From Geobacillus subterraneus (lineage in GTDB: Bacteria > Bacillota > Bacilli > Bacillales > Anoxybacillaceae): a DNA stretch of 64,000 nt. Positions 24,139 through 34,022 of this stretch are shown here, in pieces. The stretch is taken from positions 2,542,001-2,606,000 of the forward strand of contig NZ_CP014342.1 in NCBI RefSeq assembly GCF_001618685.1. Direction: 5' to 3'. A program made the position numbers and the translations under genes. Positions within the stretch are counted from its first letter, which is position 1. Every line of letters starts with the position of its first letter. The notes under the pieces are model-generated. The model ran no database searches and had not been told where the DNA came from. It was given only the letters and a program-made list of their open reading frames with translations.

Positions 24139-25418
24139 TACATGTTCCCCTCCTCTTTAAAGGAACGGGTGCGCCGGAATTGGTAAATAGCAAATCCGCT
24201 GACGATCAAGCCGATGATGAGCGAGATCGCAGCTGCCATATTGTAGTTGTTCGTCGTAAACGTCAAATCGTACACCCACGAAATGAGAATGTCCGTTCCG
24301 CCGGCATTTTGTCCGCGCACCGCCGGACCGCCATCATTAAATAAGTAAATGATGTTAAAGTTATTAAAATTCCCCGCGTATTGCATAATCAACAGCGGTG
24401 CGGTGGCGTACAGCACATGCGGCAAGGTGATCGATTTGAACTTTTGCCAGCGCGTCGCCCCGTCGATATCGGCCGCTTCGTACCAATCGCGGGAAATGCT
24501 TTGCAAGACACCGGTAAATAACGCAAAGACAAACGGGAAACCAAGCCATGTTTGAATCAAGATGAGCGCCACTTTCGTCCAAAACGGGTCAGTCATCCAC
24601 GGAACCGACAACCCGAACAAGCTCAACACCTCACGGTTGATCGCCCCGAATTTATCGTTAAACATCGCGGCAAACACTAAAATCGTAACAAACGCCGGCA
24701 CGGCCCACGGCAAAATGAGCACCGTGCGGATGAATCGTTTAAACTTAATGCGCGGATCGTTGACGAGCAGCGCCAAAAACAGCCCAAGTGCAATTTGCAT
24801 CGTCGTCGCTACGACCGTCCAGACGATCGTCCATGCAAGGACGCTGAAAAACGTGCTTTTCCAAATCGGGATGGAGACTAAGTTTTTGAAGTTTTCAAAT
24901 CCGACCCAATTCAACAAATGCCGCGGCGGCGAATGATACAAGTTGTAGTCCGTAAAGGCGAGCGACACCATGAACAACAGCGGCAGCACAACGATAAACA
25001 AAAGCATGACAAGCCCAGGCGTGACAAAGATGTACGGAAACCCTCGGTCCCATGCGTTCCGGCACGATTCAACAAGCGAGGGAAACGGCTCGCCGCGCTG
25101 CCGCCGGCGGGCGTCGTTGCGGGCGTCAATGACGTTGGCAACGTGCAACGCAACGGCAAAAGCGATGATGATCACGGAAACAAGCCCTTGAATCAACAAG
25201 AAAATCGAATGATCGAGCATCGGAATTTCGCCGAGGGTCACCAGTCCCCACAGCCCGATGTTCAAAAAGTTATAAAAGGTGATAAGGAACGCCGCTTCGA
25301 TGATGAGGAACAAAATTCCTTTGATATAGCGGCGGTTGTACAATTGTCCAAGGCCGGCAAACAGCAATGACAGCGCCATCGCCACCGCCGGCCGATGACG
25401 GACGTTCGCTTCCGGCAT
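24138..25418 (-). CDS. malF: maltodextrin ABC permease, MalF type with TM2-like N-terminus (cluster B)
   Basis: A 426-residue permease with the same N-terminal extension as its cluster A homologue (SLLFAGLGQLYNRRYIKGIL, then two hydrophobic helices). The core carries WYEAADIDGATRWQKFKSI, the EAA loop that docks the ATPase. FKEEGNM at the C-terminus mirrors FKEEEMM of cluster A. AGGAGGGAG precedes the ATG. It follows malE after a strong hairpin and is coupled to malG by a one-base overlap. Confidence 0.9.
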   Translation of the reverse strand: MPEANVRHRPAVAMALSLLFAGLGQLYNRRYIKGILFLIIEAAFLITFYNFLNIGLWGLVTLGEIPMLDHSIFLLIQGLVSVIIIAFAVALHVANVIDARNDARRRQRGEPFPSLVESCRNAWDRGFPYIFVTPGLVMLLFIVVLPLLFMVSLAFTDYNLYHSPPRHLLNWVGFENFKNLVSIPIWKSTFFSVLAWTIVWTVVATTMQIALGLFLALLVNDPRIKFKRFIRTVLILPWAVPAFVTILVFAAMFNDKFGAINREVLSLFGLSVPWMTDPFWTKVALILIQTWLGFPFVFALFTGVLQSISRDWYEAADIDGATRWQKFKSITLPHVLYATAPLLIMQYAGNFNNFNIIYLFNDGGPAVRGQNAGGTDILISWVYDLTFTTNNYNMAAAISLIIGLIVSGFAIYQFRRTRSFKEEGNM

Positions 25419-25447
25419 CGGAACTCCCTCCTATCGATGGATAAGAA

Positions 25448-25475
25448 CGGTGGATAGGGATGATCCTATCCACCG
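25448..25475 (-). terminator. intercistronic hairpin between malE and malF (cluster B)
   Basis: Perfect 11-base arms CGGTGGATAGG and CCTATCCACCG around a six-base loop. No T-run. It corresponds in position to the malE-malF hairpin of cluster A. Confidence 0.6.
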
Positions 25476-25487
25476 CCATATGACGTA

Positions 25488-26759
25488 TTATTTTCCAGCA
25501 CCGCTAGCCGCGATTTTGTCTTGAATCGTTTTGACCGCTTCGCTGAGCACTGCTTTCGGATTATCGCCTTTCGCGATAAATTGCAGCGCGTTGCCCATCG
25601 GCTCCCATACTTGCGACATTTCCGGCACGTTCGGCATCGGCTCGCCGTATTGGATTTGCTCGGCAAAGCCGGCGATCAGCGGGTCGTTCGTGATTTTTTC
25701 GTTCGTCAACGCTTTTTCGTTTGCCGGCATTTCCCCGGCGACTTCATAGTAATGAAGTGAATTTTCCTCGTTCGTCACAAACTTCATGAAATCGACTGCC
25801 CACTCTTTGTTTTTCGAATAAGCGGACAACATCCATGTTTTGGCACCCACAAACGATTTCGGATGTTCGCCGTTGTCGAGCACCGGCAGCGGCGCTGTCG
25901 CCAGCTTGTCGCCTAACGCTTCCTTGTACGAAGCAATGTTCCACGGGCCGGTGATGGCGACCGCTACGTTCCCTTTCGTAAACAGCCCGTTCATAATATC
26001 GCCGGTAATTTCTTTCGGAATGTATCCGTTTTTAAACCACGATTGGACAAGCTCCGCTCCTTTAACCGCCCCGTCGTTGGCCAAGCCGATGTCGCTCGTA
26101 TCGTATTTGCCGTTTTCATTTTTGAACACATAGCCGCCATAGCCGGCGAAGAACGGATAAACGAAGTAGAAGTTCGTCGCTTCCATTAAAAAGCCGTATT
26201 GGTCTTTGGCCGCATTCGTTTTTTCTTTGGCGATCTTCATCAACTCATCCATCGTTTTCGGCGCTTCCGGCACTAAATTTTTGTTATAGAACACGCCGTA
26301 TGTTTCCACGACCGCCGGCACACCGTACGTTTGGCCGTCATACGTCACCGCATTGACAGCGGTCTCGCTGTACTCGTCTTTCGCATCGCCAAGATCAACC
26401 GGATCGGCCAAGCCTTGCAGCACAATGTCGCCGATGCGGTCATGCGGCTGGTAGAACACGTCCGGCCCTTTGCCGGCTGGGCCGTCAAGCGCCAATTTTT
26501 TCGTTTGGTCAAGCATGTTGACGGCGACCATTTCGATTTTGATTCCGGTTTTTTCCGTGTACTTTTGGAAAATATCCTTCAATGCTTGTTTTTGTTTTTC
26601 ATCATCGTTCACCCAAACGACCAGCTTTTCCGGTTTCTTCGCTTCTTCGGTCCCATTGTTGGTCTGTTTTGGCTGCTCCGCATCCCGCTTCGGCCCGCAG
26701 GCGGAAAGCAGACCGACAAAGAGCACCGCCATGAGAAACAACGACAACGCTTTTCTCAT
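25488..26759 (-). CDS. malE: maltodextrin-binding lipoprotein, MalE type (cluster B)
   Basis: A 423-residue lipoprotein starting MRKALSLFLMAVLF, selected because AGGAGGGGGATT lies directly before this ATG; the frame extends 14 codons upstream without a ribosome site. The lipobox LLSAC places lipidated Cys at residue 21. Solute-binding family 1 features include GKGPDVFYQPHDRIG, TKGNVAVAITGPWN and the tail segment PMPNVPEMSQVWEPMG. First gene of the operon malE-malF-malG-amylase-malR. The promoter region carries two MalR-type operators. Confidence 0.92.
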   Translation of the reverse strand: MRKALSLFLMAVLFVGLLSACGPKRDAEQPKQTNNGTEEAKKPEKLVVWVNDDEKQKQALKDIFQKYTEKTGIKIEMVAVNMLDQTKKLALDGPAGKGPDVFYQPHDRIGDIVLQGLADPVDLGDAKDEYSETAVNAVTYDGQTYGVPAVVETYGVFYNKNLVPEAPKTMDELMKIAKEKTNAAKDQYGFLMEATNFYFVYPFFAGYGGYVFKNENGKYDTSDIGLANDGAVKGAELVQSWFKNGYIPKEITGDIMNGLFTKGNVAVAITGPWNIASYKEALGDKLATAPLPVLDNGEHPKSFVGAKTWMLSAYSKNKEWAVDFMKFVTNEENSLHYYEVAGEMPANEKALTNEKITNDPLIAGFAEQIQYGEPMPNVPEMSQVWEPMGNALQFIAKGDNPKAVLSEAVKTIQDKIAASGAGK

Positions 26760-26808
26760 AATCCCCCTCCTATTTACCATGACAGAATCTTCGCAGTCCA
26801 ATCATAAG

Positions 26809-26820
26809 GAAATCGTTTGC
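26809..26820. promoter_or_regulatory. MalR-type operator in the malE(B) leader
   Basis: GAAATCGTTTGC, one half of which matches the GCAAACG half-site exactly. It is centred 37 bp from the next site at 26846-26857, between the malE promoter and start codon. Confidence 0.55.
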
Positions 26821-26845
26821 ACAAACAAACCAAAACCATTTCTAT

Positions 26846-26857
26846 GAAAACGATTGC
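26846..26857. promoter_or_regulatory. MalR-type operator at the malE(B) transcription start
   Basis: GAAAACGATTGC, differing from GCAAACGATTGC at one base. It lies just downstream of the TATAAT box. Confidence 0.6.
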
Positions 26858-26870
26858 ACTGCTTATCTCT

Positions 26871-26898
26871 ATTATACCTCCTAATTTTCATTTTACAA
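26871..26898 (-). promoter_or_regulatory. sigma-A promoter of malE(B)
   Basis: On the minus strand TTGTAA and a perfect TATAAT are 16 bases apart. Confidence 0.55.
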
Positions 26899-26916
26899 GC
26901 TTTTTTTCTACTAAAT

Positions 26917-26945
26917 TTGACTTTTCCCCTCCCTTTTCGTACTCT
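26917..26945 (+). promoter_or_regulatory. possible promoter of neopullulanase
   Basis: A perfect five-of-six TTGACT box lies here, with a weak TACTCT 17 bases later. The -10 assignment is uncertain; GATAAT at 26956-26961 is an alternative without a good -35. Confidence 0.35.
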
Positions 26946-26967
26946 TGAATCAGAGGATAATAATGAT

Positions 26968-26979
26968 GCAAACGATTGC
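26968..26979. promoter_or_regulatory. MalR-type operator before neopullulanase
   Basis: GCAAACGATTGC, identical to the cluster A site at 13751-13762, placed 30 bp before the neopullulanase start codon. Confidence 0.65.
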
Positions 26980-26993
26980 TTTTGAAAATATGA

Positions 26994-28775
<1,782 letters not shown>

Positions 28776-28830
28776 GCCTGTTTCGCAGGCAACTAAGATC
28801 CGCAGCCAATCAGTGAATACCGGTGCAGCT

Positions 28831-28885
28831 GCCGACTGAGTACCGGCGTTACACGCGCTGGGCGATGCGCCGGTACTCAGTCGGC
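28831..28885. repeat. 18-bp perfect inverted repeat spanning the AraC stop codon
   Basis: GCCGACTGAGTACCGGCG at 28831-28848 is the exact reverse complement of 28868-28885, which encodes residues near the C-terminus of the AraC protein (TEYRR). The left arm ends one base before the AraC stop codon. It could terminate transcription from both convergent genes; no T-run is present. Confidence 0.75.
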
Positions 28886-29712
28886 GTCATCCCCTCCATT
28901 TTTTTAAATAAACGTGAAAAATAAGCACTGTCATCAATGCCCACCCGTTTCGCGATGGCCTCAATCGTTTCATTCGTTTCCGCCAGCCATTGTTTCGCCT
29001 TTGACAACCGATAATACGCCAAATAATGGCTGAAGCCCATCCCGATCGTTTTCTGCATGCACCGGGTGATGTAATCCGGGTGAAAGCGAAGCTCGCGAGC
29101 GAGCCTCTCCAACGTCACTGACTCGTGAAAGTGCTTTTCGATATACGCAACCGCTGCGGCGCTGACTTGTTCGGAAGCGTTCGGGACGGAAAGCTCTTGC
29201 TTTTGCAAGTGCCAAAGGAATTCAACGAACAAAAGCAGCTGCCGAAGCGGCCGGTCGAGATCCCGTTCCACGTTCGGCTCAACGATCTGGCTGAGCAGCT
29301 GTTCGGCCCGCTCCCGCTGTTTTAGTTCCCCATATTGGCGAATCGAGAGCCGATATTGGATCGGCTCAGTGTACGTTGCCTCTTTTTCCACCACCGTTTG
29401 CCGACTTGCGATATGATCAGCGACAATGTCATAATCCGGGAGTGAAAAGTGAAGCCAAACGAGTTCCGTCCGTTCACGGCACGGGCGATGTCCGTAATGT
29501 TCCCGACCCGGGATCAACAACAAATATTGCCCACTGCCAACAGCAAATTCACGCCCGTTTTCCGTCATATATAAGCAGCCTTGTTTGACGTAAAGCAAAT
29601 CGAAGACCGTAAATGTACGGCGGAAATGGCGCTTTCCTGTCGGGAATACACTTTCCGCCCCTTTAATGAACACAGGCAACGGCGGCAGCGAAAACGCGAC
29701 ATAGTCCATCAT
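28849..29712 (-). CDS. AraC-family transcriptional regulator
   Basis: A 287-residue regulator with an N-terminal cupin-like sensing domain (about 1-150; typical segments include SGQYLLLIPGREHYGHRP) and a C-terminal double helix-turn-helix (about 190-285) with VTLERLARELRFHPDYITRC and IEAIAKRVGIDDSAYFSRLF. The start MMDYVAFSLPPL is chosen from the AGAGGG site just upstream; the frame is open 31 codons further without such a site, and the second ATG is equally possible. It is convergent with neopullulanase and divergent from the MATE exporter, 120 bp away, and may control either. The effector is unknown; a sugar is plausible from the location. Confidence 0.85.
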   Translation of the reverse strand: MMDYVAFSLPPLPVFIKGAESVFPTGKRHFRRTFTVFDLLYVKQGCLYMTENGREFAVGSGQYLLLIPGREHYGHRPCRERTELVWLHFSLPDYDIVADHIASRQTVVEKEATYTEPIQYRLSIRQYGELKQRERAEQLLSQIVEPNVERDLDRPLRQLLLFVEFLWHLQKQELSVPNASEQVSAAAVAYIEKHFHESVTLERLARELRFHPDYITRCMQKTIGMGFSHYLAYYRLSKAKQWLAETNETIEAIAKRVGIDDSAYFSRLFKKMEGMTPTEYRRIAQRV

Positions 29713-29835
29713 CGTCCCTCTTTTCTTATCGGAAAAGTACAAGTGAAATCGTTTCTTTCTCTTTCCATTATGCAACAAACTGGCTAAACTTGATATATCG
29801 TTCAAGTCGGAATAAGAAAAAGGAGTTGTCTCAAC

Positions 29836-31188
29836 ATGCGCCGTGAGGCCAAAACGTGGTCACTGTTTTCATTGACGTGGCCTATTTTTATTGAAACGAT
29901 GTTGTATATGGTGATGGGAAACGCCGACACGCTCATGCTCAGCCAGTACTCGGATCATGCGGTCGCCGCCGTCGGGGTCGCCAATCAAATTATCGCCTTG
30001 ACGATCGTGTTGTTCAACTTCGTCGCCTTAGCGACGGCAGTTCTCGTCGCGCAATATTTAGGCGCCCGGCGAGAACAGGCAGCGATCGAAGTATCGCTTG
30101 TCTCCATCGCTGCGAACTTGTTGTTTGGGCTGCTGTTGAGCGCTAGTTTAGCTGCGTTTAGCCGGTCGATTTTGCGAATGATGGATTTGCCGGCGGAGCT
30201 GCTTGATGAAGGGAACCGTTATTTGGCCATTGTCGGCGGGTTTTTATTCATTCAGGCGCTCATGATGACGGTCGGCGCTGTCTTAAAAAGCTATGGCTTT
30301 ACGCGCGACACGATGTATGTCACGATCGGCATGAACATCTTGAATATCATTGGGAACTATTTCCTTATTTTCGGGTCGTTTGGCCTTCCTCCCCTCGGGG
30401 CGGAAGGGGCGGCCATTTCCACGGCAGTAAGCCGGCTGATTGGTTTGGCGGTATTGGTTGCTTTATTGTACAAACGAACGGGCATTTCCCTAGCCCCACG
30501 AGCGTTTCGCGCACTGCCGTTTTATCATTTGCGATCACTGCTGAAAATCGGTGTTCCGGCAGCCGGGGAACATCTTTCCTACAATACCGCGCAAATGGCC
30601 ATCACTTATTTCATCACATGGCTCGGCGCCGAGGCGCTGACCGTTAGGGTGTATACACAAAACATTATGATGTTCGTGTTTTTGTTCGGCATCGCCGTCA
30701 GCCAAGGGACGCAAATTCTTGTCGGCCATTTCGTTGGCGCCGGACGATACGAAGAAGCGTACGACCGCTGCTTAAAAAGTTTATATAGCGCGATCGCTAT
30801 CTCGGTGCTGTTGGCCGCTGCTTCCTATTGGTTCGCCGAGCCGCTGCTCTCGCTCTTTACTGATGACCGATCGATGATTGACCTTGGTCGCAAGCTATTG
30901 CTGTTGACGATCATCCTAGAACCGGGGCGCTCTTTTAATTTAGTCATCATCAGCTCGCTCCGAGCGGCCGGGGATGTGCAATTCCCCGTCTATATGGGCA
31001 TTTTGTCCATGTGGGGAGTCGGTGTGACCGTGGCGTATGTATTTGGCATTGCCTTCGGCTTTGGCCTTGTCGGCATTTGGCTGTCGTTCATCGCTGATGA
31101 ATGGCTGCGCGGGCTATTGATGCTTTGGCGCTGGCGGTCGCGCACCTGGATGAAAAAAGCGGTGGCGCCGGAAGCAAAAATGGCGTAA
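29836..31188 (+). CDS. MATE-family multidrug/sodium antiporter
   Basis: A 450-residue membrane protein with about twelve hydrophobic helices in two homologous halves, the MATE (NorM/DinF) architecture. Supporting segments are WPIFIETMLYMVMGNADTLM at the start, FNFVALATAVLVAQYLGARR, and in the second half GIAVSQGTQILVGHFVGAGR. It should export cationic or other small toxic compounds in exchange for Na+ or H+; the substrate is unknown. AAGGAG lies ten bases before the ATG. It is divergent from the AraC regulator, which may control it. Confidence 0.9.
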   Translation: MRREAKTWSLFSLTWPIFIETMLYMVMGNADTLMLSQYSDHAVAAVGVANQIIALTIVLFNFVALATAVLVAQYLGARREQAAIEVSLVSIAANLLFGLLLSASLAAFSRSILRMMDLPAELLDEGNRYLAIVGGFLFIQALMMTVGAVLKSYGFTRDTMYVTIGMNILNIIGNYFLIFGSFGLPPLGAEGAAISTAVSRLIGLAVLVALLYKRTGISLAPRAFRALPFYHLRSLLKIGVPAAGEHLSYNTAQMAITYFITWLGAEALTVRVYTQNIMMFVFLFGIAVSQGTQILVGHFVGAGRYEEAYDRCLKSLYSAIAISVLLAAASYWFAEPLLSLFTDDRSMIDLGRKLLLLTIILEPGRSFNLVIISSLRAAGDVQFPVYMGILSMWGVGVTVAYVFGIAFGFGLVGIWLSFIADEWLRGLLMLWRWRSRTWMKKAVAPEAKMA

Positions 31189-31213
31189 TCCCACTTTCCA
31201 CGCTATCAAATAG

Positions 31214-31247
31214 AATAAGAGCTGCGCCTTGCAGCGCAGCTCTTATT
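31214..31247. terminator. bidirectional terminator between MATE gene and asnO
   Basis: Fourteen-base arms AATAAGAGCTGCGC and GCGCAGCTCTTATT pair perfectly around CTTGCA, overlapping the asnO stop codon and serving both convergent genes. Confidence 0.75.
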
Positions 31248-33090
31248 CTTTAATATGGATGCCGTAATGGTCAAACCAAACGTGCACTTGGCCAAGGTAC
31301 GCAAGCAGCTGCGGCCCGGTCATGAGTTGCCCGAACCACGGCACTTGGAACGACTTCCCTTCCGATTCGACGAGCGCCGTCAGTTTTTCTTGATCGAAAA
31401 ACTCGTGCAAGATGGAAGAACGGTCGCGAAGCAGCTGCTCGAGCCATTGTTTCACCAGCTTCGTATACTGCGGATGGTGCGTTTTCGGGTACGGGCTTTT
31501 CTTCCGGTAGAGCACATCCTCTGGGAGCAGCCCTTCCAGCGCTTTGCGCAAAATGCCTTTTTCGCGTCCGCCGTACATTTTCATTTCCCACGGGATATTC
31601 CAGACGTATTCAACGAGCCGGTGGTCAGCAAACGGCACGCGCACCTCGAGGCTTGCCCCCATGCTCATCCGGTCTTTCCGATCAAGCAGTGTCGTCATAA
31701 ACCAAATCATATTTAAGTAAAACAGCTCACGCCGCTTCGCCGCCTCAGCGCTTTCTCCTTCAAGACGCGGCACTTCGGCAAGCGTTTCTTCATAACGCAT
31801 TTGCACGTAGTCGTCAAGGCGCAGTTTTTGCCGCCATTCGTCTTTTAACAAGCCGATGCGCGCTTCAATCGAACGCATCCACGGAAATCCTTTTCTCGCT
31901 AAGTCGTCCGGACGATGAAACCACGGATAACCGCCGAAAATTTCATCGGCGCATTCTCCGGATAAGCTGACGACAAACTGCTCGCGAATTTGTTTACAAA
32001 ACCAAAGAAGCGACGAGTCCACATCAGCCATGCCCGGAACGTCGCGGACGATTACCGCGTCATGCAAATGATGGAACAGCTCTTCTTGGGTGATCACGCA
32101 GCGGTGGTGGATCGTTTGAAACTTGTTTGATACTTGCTCGATAAACGGTGCGTCCGTATTTGGCTGAAAATCATTTGCTTGAAAATATCGATCGTTCCCT
32201 TCATAATCGATCGAGTACGTATGGAGCGGCCCTTTTCCGTCGGCGGCGAAAGCGGTGGCGGCAATCGCCGTAATGGCGCTTGAATCGACTCCGCCTGATA
32301 AAAACGTGCATACCGGCACATCGGAAACGAGCTGGCGTGTGACGGCATCGGTCAATAAAAAGCGCAGCTTTTCGATCGTTTCCTCGAGCGAATCGCGATG
32401 GACGTCGCTTTCAACGTTCCAGTACCGCCAGATGCGGAGCCCGGCGCGGGAGAAAGTCAACGCGTGTGCTGGGCGCAGTTCTTGGATGCCGCAAAACACC
32501 CCGTGCCCCGGGGTGCGCGACGGTCCAAGCCCGAACACTTCTGCCAATCCTTCATAACTGACTTCCGTTTTTACGCCTGGGTGGGCTAAAATGGCCTTGA
32601 CTTCAGAACCGAACAACAGTTCCTCTTCATGTTGGCAGTAAAACAGCGGCTTGACTCCGAGGCGGTCGCGCGCCATAAATACCAGCTCCCGCTCCTCATC
32701 CCAAACGGCGAAGGCAAAAATGCCGTTTAACCAATCGACACATTGTTCTTTCCATTCTATATAAGCGGCGAGCAGCACTTCCGTGTCCGAATGGCCGTCA
32801 AACCGATAACCTTTGCGCAGCAGCTCCTTACGGATGTCCTCCGTATTGTACAGCTCACCGTTGTAAACGATCGTGTAGCGGTGTCCGTTTTTGTTCCGGA
32901 TCATCGGCTGTTTGCCGCCGGCCGGGTCAACAACGACGAGCCGCTTATGGCCGAACGCGGCATGGGTGTCAAGCCATGTATTTGTATCGTCCGGCCCGCG
33001 CTTGGCGAGCGTCTCCGTCATCCCGGTAATAATCGCTTGCTCACGGCGCAAATCGCGCCCGAAATGCACCCAGCCAGTGATGCCACACAT
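31243..33090 (-). CDS. asnO: asparagine synthetase (glutamine-hydrolysing), AsnO type
   Basis: A 615-residue two-domain enzyme making asparagine from aspartate, glutamine and ATP. The start is set at MCGITGWVHFG so that the nucleophilic Cys2 is exposed after Met removal; eight upstream codons are excluded. The glutaminase domain covers about 2-220 and the synthetase domain about 230-600 with the PP-loop TFLSGGVDSSAITA. Length and position (next to a DUF2777 gene and YisL/YisK) match B. subtilis asnO, the sporulation-linked paralogue. The leader contains an 8-bp stem GGCTATCG/CGATAGCC at 33199-33229 that could be regulatory. Confidence 0.93.
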   Translation of the reverse strand: MCGITGWVHFGRDLRREQAIITGMTETLAKRGPDDTNTWLDTHAAFGHKRLVVVDPAGGKQPMIRNKNGHRYTIVYNGELYNTEDIRKELLRKGYRFDGHSDTEVLLAAYIEWKEQCVDWLNGIFAFAVWDEERELVFMARDRLGVKPLFYCQHEEELLFGSEVKAILAHPGVKTEVSYEGLAEVFGLGPSRTPGHGVFCGIQELRPAHALTFSRAGLRIWRYWNVESDVHRDSLEETIEKLRFLLTDAVTRQLVSDVPVCTFLSGGVDSSAITAIAATAFAADGKGPLHTYSIDYEGNDRYFQANDFQPNTDAPFIEQVSNKFQTIHHRCVITQEELFHHLHDAVIVRDVPGMADVDSSLLWFCKQIREQFVVSLSGECADEIFGGYPWFHRPDDLARKGFPWMRSIEARIGLLKDEWRQKLRLDDYVQMRYEETLAEVPRLEGESAEAAKRRELFYLNMIWFMTTLLDRKDRMSMGASLEVRVPFADHRLVEYVWNIPWEMKMYGGREKGILRKALEGLLPEDVLYRKKSPYPKTHHPQYTKLVKQWLEQLLRDRSSILHEFFDQEKLTALVESEGKSFQVPWFGQLMTGPQLLAYLGQVHVWFDHYGIHIKE

Positions 33091-33359
33091 ACGAACCAAT
33101 CCTTTCTTTATCAAAAATGGCAGATAACGATTGTTCGCCCGAACTGTTCACATTGTTCTTTCGATCGCCCGTTCCTCTGTTTCCTTGCGGCGATCTCCGG
33201 CTATCGTTCTCCGTAGCAGGGCGATAGCCCTCCCCGCATCGGCATGATTCCATTTTATGCACTATCAGTAATTTCGATGAATTGTCCGAAGACAACAACC
33301 ACACGAATAAACAAACAAAAAAGTGGAAAAAAAGAGAAATACAAGGAGGATGAAAGAAA

Positions 33360-33908
33360 TTGGGCATTGAAGAGCGCTTGCAATGTATTGCGGAGCAGCC
33401 CCGAGCTTACGTGCAAGGAACCGTCGAGTTTGTGAACAATGAATGGATATTTTTTGATGAAGAAGCGGAAGAAGCGGCTCTCGTCGAAGAAATGGCCGAG
33501 CAAGGCATCGAGCTGTTCCGCTATGGGCACTGGCTGTCCGGACAATGGCAAGACACCGGCACGATCGCTACTGATCTCGGCATCTTTCCCCTGACAAACG
33601 GCGACCGTATCCGCTTCCGCAAACGGCTGACATACGCGTATCGGCAATGGCTTGCCTCGCTTCCTGATCCGTCTTTTTTCCAGTTCGTTCAATGGCTGAA
33701 CAGCCTCGGGTTTTCGCTTTACGATTGCCTGTACTGCTACAACGGTCTATTGTTTGCCAAATCGGCCGGCGTCAATTTCATCATTTATGACAACACCGAG
33801 CAAATCGGCAATGTCCACCATTATTATGAGCGCGGCCACGCGCCAAGCGACCGATTTGAAATCACGTTTAACAGCGGTGAACGAGCGATTTGCGCTCAAA
33901 TCGGCTGA
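33360..33908 (+). CDS. DUF2777-type protein, YisN position
   Basis: A 182-residue soluble protein of unknown function. The start is a TTG, ten bases after AAGGAGG; the nearby ATG is in another frame and closes after six codons. The N-terminal half holds acidic sequence (FDEEAEEAALVEEMAEQG) and the second half is aromatic-rich (SFFQFVQWLNSLGFSLYDCL). I assign it to the DUF2777 family from memory of the B. subtilis neighbourhood, where yisN lies beside asnO. No catalytic motif or membrane segment is seen. Confidence 0.6.
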   Translation: MGIEERLQCIAEQPRAYVQGTVEFVNNEWIFFDEEAEEAALVEEMAEQGIELFRYGHWLSGQWQDTGTIATDLGIFPLTNGDRIRFRKRLTYAYRQWLASLPDPSFFQFVQWLNSLGFSLYDCLYCYNGLLFAKSAGVNFIIYDNTEQIGNVHHYYERGHAPSDRFEITFNSGERAICAQIG

Positions 33909-34022
33909 AGGCGAAAGCGGTCGGCAGCTGCATCGTTTTGCTGCTGACCGGATCGTTCGCCTCAACTGCGTTACCGGATGCTGCGGCGGCTTAGCCTTCA
34001 TTGGTCGAGTCGAAACAACTAC

